A DNA stretch of 42,401 nt from Pseudomonadota bacterium (GTDB lineage: Bacteria > Myxococcota_A > UBA796 > GCA-2862545): positions 1 through 42,401 of the forward strand of contig CANNIZ010000040.1 in the NCBI GenBank assembly GCA_947505245.1, in the 5' to 3' direction. Within the stretch, counting starts at the first letter, position 1. Every line of letters begins with the position of its first letter. The notes under the pieces were generated by a model, which made no database searches, was not told the DNA's origin, and saw nothing but the letters and a program-made list of their open reading frames with translations. Shown in pieces: positions 23,476 through 32,900 of this stretch. The translations under genes were made by a program, and so were the position numbers.

Positions 23476-24675
23476 GAGCGGCGCGTACCACGTGAAGTAG
23501 GGGCGCGGACGCGGGTCCGAAGCGTCCGGCAGCGCGGAGACGCGCAGCGGATCGGGCGGCTTGCCGACCCGCTCATCGACGAGGCCGGGGAAGGTTGCCT
23601 CGGTGCGGCGTCGCACGCGCATCAGGTCGTCGCAGTCGCCACGGCGGTAGCCGTCCGGGCCGCACAGCGCGGGCGTGGCGGGCGCGGGCCGGGCGCGGAA
23701 CACGATCGCGCCGGCGTCGTTGGTGACGTCGATCCAGAACGGCATCACCCGGAACCCGGTGAGCCACGTGCGCCGGTCGGCGAGGCACTGCTGCACGGTG
23801 ACAGTGGCGACGACGCCGTAGTCGGTGGCCTTGTTGCGCTGGAAGCTCACCATGTTCCCGAGCGAGTACATGATGAGGGCGTCGCGTGGCCGATCTTCGG
23901 CGTCGGCTACACGAACCTCGGCCGGCTCGAGCACGTGCGGGTGGGTGCCGAACACCACGTCGACGCCGAGGTCTTCGGTGAGGTAGCGGCCGAGCGTGAC
24001 CTGGTCCTCGTGGGGCCACTGCTCGTACTCCCAGCCCCAGTGGACGCCCACCACCACCAGATCGGCGCCGGCGTGGCGGAGCGCGTACACGTCGTGGGCG
24101 AAGTGATCGTTCGCGATGAACGCGAGGTGCGACCAGTCCCCCCGCGGCAGGATGTTCACCTCGGCGGCGAAGGTGTACGCGATGAAGCCCACGCGCAAGC
24201 CAGTGGGGAGCGTGATCAGGAGCGGTTTTTCGCGGTCTTCGACGGTGGCCCACGTGCCGGAGTGCGACAGGCCGCGCGAGTCCACTGCGTCCAGCGTGCG
24301 CACGAGCCCCACCAGCTCGCGATCGAGGGCGTGGTTGTTCGCGGTCTGCACCACGTCCACGCCTGCGACCTTCAGCGCGTCGATGATCGCGGGCGACGCG
24401 TTGAAGTGCGGAAAGCCGGTGTAGCCCAGGTCCTGCCCGGCGACCGGCGTCTCGAGGTTCGCGAACATCAGGTCCGGCGTGCTCGTCCACGGCGCGATCG
24501 CGTCGAACAGGCCCGGCATGGACCACGTCCCGTCCGGGCGGTGGGACCAGTCGCGTTGGGCTTCGTGAACCATCGCGTCGCCGCTGAAGCCGAGCTCGGA
24601 CGTGATCAGCGTACACGCCTGCTGGTCGGCGAACGTCGGGTGGTGGTCGAAGGCGACGGGCGCGAGCGGGATCAT
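23467..24675 (-). CDS. CapA-family (PGA_cap) metallophosphatase-like protein
   Basis: 402 residues. Motifs of the CapA/PgsA family occur in order: FSGDAMVHEAQ near residue 30, LMFANLETPVAG, TANNHALDRE, VVGVHWGWEYEQWPHEDQ, VVFGTHPHVLEP and MYSLGNMVSFQ. CapA proteins belong to poly-gamma-glutamate capsule systems, but many bacteria carry stand-alone homologues of unknown role; no capB or capC lies nearby. There is no signal peptide or membrane anchor, unlike classical CapA, so a cytoplasmic place or a changed role is possible. The start overlaps the stop of the upstream regulator (ATGA), so the two are translationally coupled. The 3' end overlaps the convergent Ig-repeat gene by nine bases. Confidence 0.87.
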
Positions 24676-26246
24676 TCGTCGAAGGCGAACTCGTCCTCGA
24701 CCGCTTCGGCCGGGATTCGAGCGATGACACGGGTTCCCTCGCCGAGCTTTGACTGAAGCTCGATCTTGCCACCGTGGTATTCGATGACCTCGCGCGCGGT
24801 GTCAAGACCCATGCCGTCGCGCCCGCGGGTCGAGAAGAACGGCGTCGACACGACGCCCATCAGCGCGGCGGGGATTCCCTCGCCGTTGTCTTCGACGGTG
24901 AGCACGGCGTCCTTGCCCTCGAGCGCGACCGTGACGCGAATCACGGGAGCGGTCTGCCTGGTCATTGCCTGATCGGCGTTGGTGAGCAGCGCCACGATCG
25001 CCTGCGCCATCTGACCTGGGGCGCCGTGGACGACGGCGTCGACGGGGATGTCGATCTGGGGCTCGAACCGGAGGCGGGCGAGGCGAACCGCGAGGGTTAC
25101 GGCCTGGCCGAGCTCGAACTTCTGGTTCTCGCGGTTCTGCGCGATGGAGCTCAGGTCGCTCACCGCCTGATCGACGCGCGACAGCCCCGTAAACGCATCG
25201 GCGAGGCGCTTCTCGGCGCTCTCGATCGTGACCTCGTCCTCCATCATGCTGCCGCCGCTGGCGTGTTGCCGGAAGTATCCCTCGACCTCGCGCAGGTTGC
25301 TGCGCATGTACTGCACGGGGTTCTGGAGCTGCTGGGCGACGTCGATCGCCATGCGACCGATGCCTTCGATGCGCGAGCTCGTGTAGATGCGGCGCCGGGC
25401 CTTCTCCATCGCGACGATGCGGCCCTTCAAGTCGTTCACGAGCTTTGCGTTCGCGATCGCGAGCGACCCTTGGGCGGCCATGACGAGGCTGTTATCGACG
25501 TCTCGTGGGGCGAAGCCTCGCTTTTCGGCCGAGCGCAACACCCACAGCACGCCGTGGACGTCGGCGCCGGCCCGGAGCACGCGCGCCATGCCGTGCGGGC
25601 TCCCCACCTTCGCGTCGCCGGGGAGTCGCAGCGCGTCCTCCATGCGCTCGACGTCGGAACACAGGCCACACAGCGCGTTCATCATCGCCTGGCCGGGCTT
25701 CACGGTGCCCGACGACTGGGCGGGCGAATACCCGTCCTTCGTCTTCGCGAAGATCGCGGCGTAGTCCGCCTGCAGGACGCGGCAGGCGGTGTCGACGACG
25801 ATCTGGGGGAGCTTGTCGGGATCGGTGGTCGAGAACACGACCTGGGCGGCGCGGTAGATGTTCGTCTGGTCGCGCAACCGCCGGTGTTCGAGTCCGCGTT
25901 CCACGACCGAGAGGAAATGATCAAATGCGAACGGCTTCTGGATGAAGTCGAACGCGCCGGCCTTTAGCGCCTGCACGGCGACTTCAACGCGCCCGTGCGA
26001 GGTGCAGATGATGGCGACGGTGTCGGGTGCGAGCTCCCGGACGGCCTCGAGCACGTCCATGCCGCTCCGGACGGGCATGTCGAGGTCGGACACGACTACG
26101 TCGTAGTCCTGACCGGCGCGCAGCAGTTCGATGGCTGCGACGCCACCTTCGGCCGCGGTGACTTCGTAGCCTTGGGCTTCGAGGATGGCGGTCTCGAGCG
26201 CCAACAGCGCGGGGTCGTCGTCGACTACCATGACCCGATCGGGCAT
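24672..26246 (-). CDS. REC-GAF-HATPase hybrid regulator lacking the phosphoacceptor histidine
   Basis: 524 residues from ATG 26246 (CAGGAG five bases upstream; GTG 26252 is too close to it). The receiver domain (1-122) is intact: Asp9/Asp10, phosphoacceptor Asp54, Thr82, Lys104. A GAF-like domain covers about 135-270. A helical region follows where HisKA would be: the canonical AHEINNP is read here as AQQLQNP, with Gln305 in place of His and Gln306 in place of Glu. The HATPase domain (about 400-520) keeps the N box (NADQA), DNGEGIP, TPFFSTRG and GMGLDTARE, so ATP binding is likely. It may be an allosteric or scaffold module that senses phosphorylated REC, not a true autokinase. It sits between SppA and CapA in one operon. 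Confidence 0.9.
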   Translation of the reverse strand: MPDRVMVVDDDPALLALETAILEAQGYEVTAAEGGVAAIELLRAGQDYDVVVSDLDMPVRSGMDVLEAVRELAPDTVAIICTSHGRVEVAVQALKAGAFDFIQKPFAFDHFLSVVERGLEHRRLRDQTNIYRAAQVVFSTTDPDKLPQIVVDTACRVLQADYAAIFAKTKDGYSPAQSSGTVKPGQAMMNALCGLCSDVERMEDALRLPGDAKVGSPHGMARVLRAGADVHGVLWVLRSAEKRGFAPRDVDNSLVMAAQGSLAIANAKLVNDLKGRIVAMEKARRRIYTSSRIEGIGRMAIDVAQQLQNPVQYMRSNLREVEGYFRQHASGGSMMEDEVTIESAEKRLADAFTGLSRVDQAVSDLSSIAQNRENQKFELGQAVTLAVRLARLRFEPQIDIPVDAVVHGAPGQMAQAIVALLTNADQAMTRQTAPVIRVTVALEGKDAVLTVEDNGEGIPAALMGVVSTPFFSTRGRDGMGLDTAREVIEYHGGKIELQSKLGEGTRVIARIPAEAVEDEFAFDE

Positions 26247-26267
26247 CCACACTCCTGCGGGAAGACT

Positions 26268-27950
26268 CTACCGCAAAGCGGAAACGGTGTACGGCAGCAG
26301 CGCGAGCGGCTCGTTCGGGTGGGCGAGCACGACGTCCGCGGCGTCTCCGCCGAAGCCGTCAAGCGCTGTGAGCAAGCGGCTCATTCGGACGTCTACCGGT
26401 GACATCCGACGCAGCGCATTCTGCAGCATTCGCGCAAAGACAGAGCGGTTCGGTTGCACGCTCGTGTAGCGCACATCGAACGTTCCCGGCTTCAGGTGTG
26501 CGAGGCCGCCCGCCGCCGCGACGGCTTCGGCCAGGCCGCCAAGCTCGTCGATGAGCCCGAGCGCCTGCGCTTGCTTGCCTGTCCACACCCGGCCGCGGCA
26601 GTGCGGCTCGAGCTCGCTCACGGGCCGTTTGCGGCCGGCGGCGACGCGCTCGACGAACCCGTCATAGAACCGCTGCAGCGTGCCCTTGTACAGGTCGCGT
26701 TGGGCGTCGGTCCAGCGGCGCGACGCGGCGTACATGTCGGCGTTGGCGGCCACGGGGAGGAGCTGCGTGTTGACGCCGACACGGCGGAGCGCCTCGCCCA
26801 CGACGAGCTTCCCGCCGAACACGCCGATTGAGCCGGTGATGGTGGAGGGCCTCGCGAAGATCTTCGCCGCGGGGGCCGAAAGGTAGAAGCCCCCGGACGC
26901 GGCGACATCTTCGAAGCACGCGACGACGGGGCGGGTGCGGGCGAGGCGGTCGACCTCGCGCCAGATCACGTCGGACGCGAGCGCGCTGCCGCCGGGGCTG
27001 TCGACGTGCAGCACGACGGCCGAGACGTCCTTGTCTTCGTACAGCTCGTCCAGCGCTTTGCAGGTCTGCTTTGAGCGAATTCGCGTCCCGGGGCCGTCTT
27101 CGCCTGAGACGATCGCGCCGTCGAGCTGCAGGACCGTGACCGAGCGCGCGTAGTGGCTGAGCCCGCCCGCCCATTCGGAGGCGGCGTCCTTGCGCGACCA
27201 GTGCGCGAATTCGACGACCTTCGCCTTCGGGTGTTTCTCGGCGACGAAGGCCTTGACCTCGTCATGGTAGGCGAGGCGGTCCACGAGCTTGCTGTCGAGC
27301 GCCTGATCGGCCGACAGCGGTCCTCGATCGAGCAGATCCCGCACGACCTCGACAGTGAGCCCACGCCCTGCGGCGACGCCGCGCACCATCTGATCCTGCA
27401 GGTCCGACAGGAGCGCGCGCGACGACTCCTGGTTGGCGGGCGACGCGAATTTGCGCAGGAACGGCTCGCCGAACGACTTGTAGGTGCCCGCCGCGACGAA
27501 GTCGGGCTCGATCCCGACGCGATCGAGCAGGTCGCCGAAGAACGCCATCTCGGAGCACAGCCCGATCCACATCAGCTCGCCGGTGGGCACCAGGAACACG
27601 ACGTCACAGGCAGACGCGATCCACATCGTCGCGTTCCCGGCGCTCTCGAACGACGCGTATACGGGCTTTCCGGAGGCGCGCAGCTTCGTGATCACCTGGC
27701 GGAGGTCATCGCAGGCTGCGAACCGACCCGGAACTCCGGCGATGTCGAGCAGAACGGCGCTGACGAGCGGGTCTGAGGCGGCGCGTTCGAGGCGTCGCAG
27801 CAACACGAGCCTCGCGCGCGCGTCTTCTTGCGGCGTGATCGGCACCTCGAGCACACAGGGCGCGTCGATCGCGGCGCGCGCCACGCCCACCGCCAGGCTC
27901 GCTGGAATGGAGAGCAGCGATCCGGCCGTTCGCGTCACGTCGCCCCACAT
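26268..27950 (-). CDS. sppA: Signal peptide peptidase SppA, 67K type (S49 family)
   Basis: 560 residues from ATG 27950, chosen because AGGAGG lies four bases upstream; the longer reading frame to 28121 runs into the divergent promoter and gene. The protein has two S49 domains like E. coli SppA. The general-base Lys158 is in TYKSFGEPF in the first domain and the nucleophile Ser352 is in DVAASGGFYLS in the second, as known for the Lys/Ser dyad. VDSPGGSALASD and TGSIGVFGGK are also conserved. A weak hydrophobic N-terminal segment (about 10-28) may anchor it. The expected role is degradation of cleaved signal peptides or membrane-protein quality control. First gene of an operon with the His-less regulator (21-bp gap) and the CapA-like protein. 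Confidence 0.92.
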   Translation of the reverse strand: MWGDVTRTAGSLLSIPASLAVGVARAAIDAPCVLEVPITPQEDARARLVLLRRLERAASDPLVSAVLLDIAGVPGRFAACDDLRQVITKLRASGKPVYASFESAGNATMWIASACDVVFLVPTGELMWIGLCSEMAFFGDLLDRVGIEPDFVAAGTYKSFGEPFLRKFASPANQESSRALLSDLQDQMVRGVAAGRGLTVEVVRDLLDRGPLSADQALDSKLVDRLAYHDEVKAFVAEKHPKAKVVEFAHWSRKDAASEWAGGLSHYARSVTVLQLDGAIVSGEDGPGTRIRSKQTCKALDELYEDKDVSAVVLHVDSPGGSALASDVIWREVDRLARTRPVVACFEDVAASGGFYLSAPAAKIFARPSTITGSIGVFGGKLVVGEALRRVGVNTQLLPVAANADMYAASRRWTDAQRDLYKGTLQRFYDGFVERVAAGRKRPVSELEPHCRGRVWTGKQAQALGLIDELGGLAEAVAAAGGLAHLKPGTFDVRYTSVQPNRSVFARMLQNALRRMSPVDVRMSRLLTALDGFGGDAADVVLAHPNEPLALLPYTVSALR

Positions 27951-27971
27951 GAATCCTCCTCGGGTTTGGGG

Positions 27972-28000
27972 AAGGTACGCACGGAATCCCCGCGTGTCAC
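27972..28000 (-). promoter_or_regulatory. Candidate promoter of the sppA operon
   Basis: On the minus strand, GTGACA (28000-27995), a 17-bp spacer and TACCTT (27977-27972). It leaves a short leader containing AGGAGG before ATG 27950. Confidence 0.45.
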
Positions 28001-28012
28001 GGGCTTGCGCGC

Positions 28013-28041
28013 TTGACAGGGCGGCTCCGAACGGGTGAAAG
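28013..28041 (+). promoter_or_regulatory. Candidate promoter for the zinc-ribbon/mreB-like genes
   Basis: TTGACA (28013-28018), 17-bp spacer, TGAAAG (28036-28041, a poor -10). It is divergent from the sppA promoter in the same 109-bp intergenic region. Confidence 0.33.
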
Positions 28042-28059
28042 GGCTCTGCGGAGGTGTGC

Positions 28060-28554
28060 GTGGCGTCGAGGCACTGTCCCCAGTGTGGCACGGAGGCGCC
28101 GGCGTCAGCCCAGCGCTGCAAACAGTGCTTTCATGAATACAGCGGTCGCAACCTTTCGTTCGGCCCGGTCGTCGTGCTCGGCGTGGTCGCGTTGATGACG
28201 TTCGTGGGTGCGATCGCGTTCTTCGTGGCCGGTATGGGCCCGGTCGATGAGCGTGTGCTGGTCAGCGCCGAGACGAAGTCGATCGTCATCGCGACCAAGT
28301 TCTCCGGCGGCCCCGAGACGCAGCGCATCCCGTTCGGCAACGTCGCCAAGCTCGAGCACCGGCCGGTGAACGAGGGCTACGAGGTGGTCGCCGTCACAAC
28401 TTCGGGTGATCGGCGCGTCATTCACAGCGGCCGCGAGCCGCTGTACATGGAGGCCGAGCGTTACTCCGCGCTGATCGGCAAGCCTTACGAGCGCATCGGC
28501 GAGGTCGCGGCCCCCGCCGAGGAGCCCGGCGCGGCACCCCCCGCAGAACATTGA
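28060..28554 (+). CDS. Zinc-ribbon single-pass membrane protein
   Basis: 164 residues from GTG 28060, set five bases after GGAGG (28050-28054); the GTG at 28054 would overlap that site. An N-terminal zinc ribbon (CPQCG and CKQCF, about residues 7-24) is followed by one strong transmembrane segment (VVVLGVVALMTFVGAIAFFV) and a small soluble domain of about 90 residues with alternating beta strands, ending in an Ala/Pro/Glu tail. No family is recognised for the C-terminal domain. The zinc ribbon would be cytoplasmic. The gene is 16 bp before the MreB-like gene, so the pair is probably an operon; a link to that filament is only a guess. Confidence 0.83.
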   Translation: MASRHCPQCGTEAPASAQRCKQCFHEYSGRNLSFGPVVVLGVVALMTFVGAIAFFVAGMGPVDERVLVSAETKSIVIATKFSGGPETQRIPFGNVAKLEHRPVNEGYEVVAVTTSGDRRVIHSGREPLYMEAERYSALIGKPYERIGEVAAPAEEPGAAPPAEH

Positions 28555-28570
28555 TCCGAGGAGTCTGGCG

Positions 28571-29587
28571 TTGATCCCAGGGTTTCGGCGCAAGCCGGAC
28601 CTCGCGTTGGATCTTGGCACCTGTGCTACGCGTCTCGCGGTTCGCGGTCGCGGCGTGGTGACAGAGGTTCCCACGGTCGTGGCCGTGCAGCACGGCGCCG
28701 GCGGCAAGACGGTGGTGGCGACCGGTATCGCCGCTCGGAAGATGCTCGGACGGACGCCTGCTGCCACTGAGGTGGTGCGGCCGGTGCGCGAGGGCGTGGT
28801 GGTGGACTTCGACGCCACGGAGATCCTGCTGCGCGCGGTGTTGGCGTCGGCTGGTCGTACGTTCCTGCGCCCGCAGGTGCTCGTGTGCGTGCCGCTGGGT
28901 CACAGCGAGGTGGAGCGCAAGGCGGTGCAGTCGTCGCTTCGAGCGGCCGGCGCGCGCGAGGTGATGTTGCTCGAGTCCCCGCTCGCGGCGGTCGTGGGCG
29001 CGGGCCTTCCCATCGAGCGCCCGGTCGGCAGCATGCTCGTGGATGTTGGCGCAGGCCGCACCCACGTCGCGGTCACGAGCCTCGGCGGGCTCGTGGTGGG
29101 GCGCTCGCTGAGGGTGGCGGGCGACGCGATCGATGCAGCGATCGCGAGCTGGCTGCGCGACGAACACGGGCTGCTCGTCGGCGAGCACACGGCCGAGGCG
29201 ATCAAGCTCCGCATCGGCTGCGCGGTGCCGATCACGCCCCCCGTCCACATGCGCGTTCGTGGGCGCGACGCCCAGGCGGGAGGTCCGCGCGAGGTGGAGC
29301 TCGACTCCGATCAGGTGGCGCGCGCGCTGGCGCCGGTGGTGCAGGCGCTGTGTGACGGCGTGCTGGCCGTGCTCCGCGAGACCCCGCCCGAGATCGCGTC
29401 GGACATCCTCGAGGCGGGCGTGATCCTTTGCGGCGCGGGTTCTCGCTTGCGCGGTCTCGACGCGCTCCTGCGCGACGCGACGGGCCTCCCGATGCTGTCG
29501 GCCGACGATCCCGCCCGGTGCGTGGCGCGAGGCGCCTGTCGTGTGCTCGAAGACGACGCTTTGTACGCGCGTCTCGTCGAGGGATGA
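28571..29587 (+). CDS. Divergent MreB/actin-like protein
   Basis: 338 residues from TTG 28571, supported by GAGGAG seven bases upstream and by alignment to the MreB N-terminus. MreB landmarks run in order: LALDLGTCATRLAV (phosphate 1), VLVCVPLGHSEVERKAV, AGAREVMLLESPLAAVVGAGLP, MLVDVGAGRTHVAV (phosphate 2), GEHTAEAIKLRIG, ELASDI-like PEIASDILEAG, and CGAGSRLRGLD (adenosine). Several nucleotide-site residues differ from E. coli MreB: DIGGGTTE is DVGAGRTH, IEEP is LESP, and GGGALLRNLD is GAGSRLRGLD. Canonical mreB normally precedes mreC/mreD, which are absent here. It is therefore probably a second, specialised paralogue whose ATP hydrolysis or polymerisation may be altered. It lacks an obvious N-terminal membrane helix. 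Confidence 0.87.
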   Translation: MIPGFRRKPDLALDLGTCATRLAVRGRGVVTEVPTVVAVQHGAGGKTVVATGIAARKMLGRTPAATEVVRPVREGVVVDFDATEILLRAVLASAGRTFLRPQVLVCVPLGHSEVERKAVQSSLRAAGAREVMLLESPLAAVVGAGLPIERPVGSMLVDVGAGRTHVAVTSLGGLVVGRSLRVAGDAIDAAIASWLRDEHGLLVGEHTAEAIKLRIGCAVPITPPVHMRVRGRDAQAGGPREVELDSDQVARALAPVVQALCDGVLAVLRETPPEIASDILEAGVILCGAGSRLRGLDALLRDATGLPMLSADDPARCVARGACRVLEDDALYARLVEG

Positions 29588-29606
29588 ACGATCACCGACG
29601 CGGAGT

Positions 29607-29635
29607 TTGGATCTCCAGGGATCCGCGGGTACGCT
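29607..29635 (+). promoter_or_regulatory. Weak candidate promoter before the small anchored protein
   Basis: TTGGAT (29607-29612), a 17-bp spacer and TACGCT (29630-29635), followed by a leader with GAGGTG before ATG 29659. Read-through from the MreB-like gene is an alternative. Confidence 0.3.
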
Positions 29636-29658
29636 GATCACATCGGGTGAGGTGAAGC

Positions 29659-29925
29659 ATGTGGCGCCTCTTGGTCGGGCTGACAATCGCGGGTTTGGGA
29701 GCCACGGCGCTCACGTTCGCAGCGATCTGGAGCCGACCGGTAGAAGGGGGGGACGCCACGACAGACCGCTCGGAAGACGTCTCGGATGAGCCGTCTCCGG
29801 CGCGTCGGTTCACGCCGGTTCCGCTCGATATCCCCACGGAAGAAGACCCGCGGGCGCCGCGCACCTCGTCCGATCCGGCGCTCGACACGGGAGTGCCGAC
29901 GCGGTCCGACGAGGGCTTGATCTAG
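29659..29925 (+). CDS. Small anchored hypothetical protein
   Basis: 88 residues; ATG preceded by GAGGTG at a normal distance. One N-terminal hydrophobic segment (about residues 4-24) is followed by a Pro/Asp/Glu/Thr-rich, probably disordered tail outside the membrane. There is no recognised family. It lies 71 bp after the MreB-like gene in the same direction and stops four bases before the convergent M16 peptidase. Confidence 0.62.
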   Translation: MWRLLVGLTIAGLGATALTFAAIWSRPVEGGDATTDRSEDVSDEPSPARRFTPVPLDIPTEEDPRAPRTSSDPALDTGVPTRSDEGLI

Positions 29926-29929
29926 CGGC

Positions 29930-32900
29930 CTACTTCGGCGCCGGCGCGGGCGTCTCGGGAGCGGGCGTCGCTGGGGCCGCGGCCTTCTTTGCTTCTTCCT
30001 TGGCCTTGGCGGCCTCGGCCTTGGCTTCCGCCTTGACCACCTTCTTGAGCGTGGCCGGATCGTACTTGGCGAGCATGTCCTTGCGGGACTGCTTGTAGTC
30101 CGAGACCGTGTACGCGATGCCCGCGGCCTTCAAGCCGGGCTCGAGGGCTTCCTTGGGGCCGTTGAGCGTGATCACGTAGTGCTGGCTGCAGTCGCCCATC
30201 GCCTTCTTGAGGTCAGCCGGGGTGACGACCGCGAGCCGGTCCGCGTAGCTCTCGAGGTACGACCAGGGCTGGTGCGCGACGAGCGGGCCCTTCAGGCGTT
30301 CCACCATTTGCGGGATGGACTGCTGGCGGTTGACCTGCTTCTTCCCGCGGTTCAGCTTGTGGATCTGCATGCGGTCCACGTCGAACTCGCCCGCTTCAGC
30401 GCGGCGCGCGAGCTCCTTGAACGTGTTGACCGCGAGCGTGACGCCGTCGTTCTGGACGAGGGAGTTCATGATCAGGCCGGACGTGCCGTCGTTGTAGCCG
30501 AGCGCGTACGCGCCGGCGCCGTAGGTGATGCCTCCGTTCTCGCGCAGGATGATCCAGGCCTGCTCGTCGAGGTAGTCCGTCAACAGGCCGCGGAGCGCGT
30601 CGTTCTGCGGACCCGCGGCGTCGATCGGGCACGCCCAGGTGACGTTCGTCTGCGTACGACCTGCGTGATCGAAGATCAACACCTCGGGTGCGGCGGTGAC
30701 CTTCGCGGGGGCGGCGATCGGCGGCTGCACCCCGACGACCGCGCTCTTCGCAGGCGCCCACCCCTGGAAGTAGTAGTCTGCCAACGCGAGCGCGTCGTCT
30801 CCGTCGACGTTTCCGACGATGAGCAGGGTCGCGTTCTTCGGCTGGTACTTGGTGCGCATGTAGGCCATGGCGTCCGCGGTCGGGATGACCTTGGCGGCCT
30901 CGGCCGACTCCCAGGGCAACATCTCGGCCTGGAGCTGCCCGCGCGGGCTGTCGCCGAGCCAGTGCTCTTCCTGGGCTTCCCCTTCCCAGTAGTCGCGCTC
31001 CTTCCAGTTGGCCTCGAGGGCGTCCTTCCAGTCCTTGATGAACTGCACACGGCCGTCCGGATCGGCCTGCATCTCTTCGACGGCCTCGCGGAGGAACCAC
31101 AGCGCGCCGTCGAGGTTGCCCGACGCGGACTGGACGTAGCGGTAGGTGTAGTCATGGCCGCGATCGGCGTCCCAGAAGCCTGCGATGCGCAAGGGATCGA
31201 GCTTGCGGTTGGCGGGCGTCCAGTTGTCCCACAACGTGTCGACGACGTACTCGGAGAGATCGTCGAGCGCGAGCGGGGTGGACGTGAGGTCGCCGCCGTT
31301 CACCATCAGCCCGGCCTGGACCACCGGCGCCTCGCCGTGCTCGAGCACCACGATGCGCAGACCGTTCGGGAGCACGCGCTCCTGGATCAGGTCCGTTTGC
31401 GGCATGATCGTGAAGTCCTTGATGACCTCGGTCGTGATCTCCTTGGGGTTGATCGTCGAGCGGAGGACGCCGTCTTCGGCAGCGACGTAGTCCGAGCCCT
31501 GCGCCGCATCGAGCGCGAGCTCGTCTTCCGGGATGGGCTTGAGGAACACGTTGACCATGCGCTCGCGGCGCAGGTACTTGTAGGCGAAGTCCACGATCGC
31601 CTGGCGGTTGATGGCCATGGTGTCGTTCATCGCGTCCGAGTGCGCCTGGATGCTGCCCGTGAAGTGGACGTGGTGGGAGATGTCTGTCGCGCGGCCGCCG
31701 CCGACCGTCGCGAACAGGTCGAGCGACTCGAGGATGTCCGCGAGGCCACCCATCTTGCGGCGATCGAGGTAGGTGTCGATGCCGCCGTTGGCGACTTCGT
31801 CGGGGTTCCACATCATCGCGAGTTGGTCGGCGGCGCGCTGCGCAACCTGGTTCGGGTCGAACTTTTCGAGGTCGACGCCCTTCTTGATCGGCAAGACGCA
31901 GATGACCTTGCTGTCAACCTTGCTGTCCCACAGGAAGCAGCCCGAGTTGTCGACGTCGACCCGGGCGTCGTTCATGTCGAAGTAGTACACCATGTAGTTG
32001 CTTAGGATGCCGGCCGCGATCTTGTAGTTCTCGTCCTGCCCGTGGTAGGCGCCGGGCACGCTCCAACCCAACACGACGAGCGGCTGTTCGACGTTGGCTT
32101 CGAACACGCCCATCGTTTGATCGCGCGGCGCGGGCGGCTCCGCGGGCGGGGCGTCCTTGACGACGCGCGGAGGCAGGCTGTCCTGCAGCTTCATGGGCGC
32201 CGTGGGGTTCTTCGGGTCCACGAGGAACTGGGGGTCGATGTTCTCGGCGATGAGCTTGGGGACGTCGTTCAGGTCGAAGTCGCCCACGACGGTGATCGTG
32301 GTGTTCGACGGGATGTAATTGTCGTCGACGAACTTCTGGATGTCTTCGAGCTTGCAGTTGAACAGCGACTCGTGGGTGCCGATTCCGAGGCGGCTGTACG
32401 GGTGGCCTTCGGGGTACAGCTTCTGGAACAGGTACGGCATGACGTTGCCGAAGTCGTCGTTCTCGTAGCGCATTCGCAATTCGTTGCGAATGACGTCGCG
32501 CTCGGTGTCGACGACGGACGCCGCGACGCCTTCGATCGCGTTGTCCAGGCGCAGGGACTCGAGCCGCAACAGCGCCGGTAGCGAGGTGGCCGGGCAGACC
32601 GACATGTAGTTCGTCCAGTCGTCGGCGGTGGACGCGTTCAGATCGCAGCCGAGATCCGAGAGGATGTCCCACACCTTTGGCAGGCGCTTGACGCCGGTGG
32701 GATCGGAGGCGTCGGTGTGCTGCCCGCGGAACCACATGTGCTCGACGAAGTGGGCGATGCCCTCCTTGCCGATCGGGTCGCTCGTGCTCCCGCGGTCCAC
32801 CACGCTCGTGATGGCGACGACGGGCTGCGAGTGATCGGCCTGGAACACCATGCGCAGGCCGCTCGGCCAGATGTAGTCGCGGGACTCGAGCGAATACGCG

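Noticed and set aside
26247..26252. GTG 26252 as start of the His-less regulator
   Set aside because: It lies one base after GGAG; ATG 26246 is at proper spacing and begins the receiver domain well.
27951..28121. N-terminal extension of SppA by 57 residues
   Set aside because: It covers the divergent promoters and the start of the zinc-ribbon gene; ATG 27950 has AGGAGG at good spacing.
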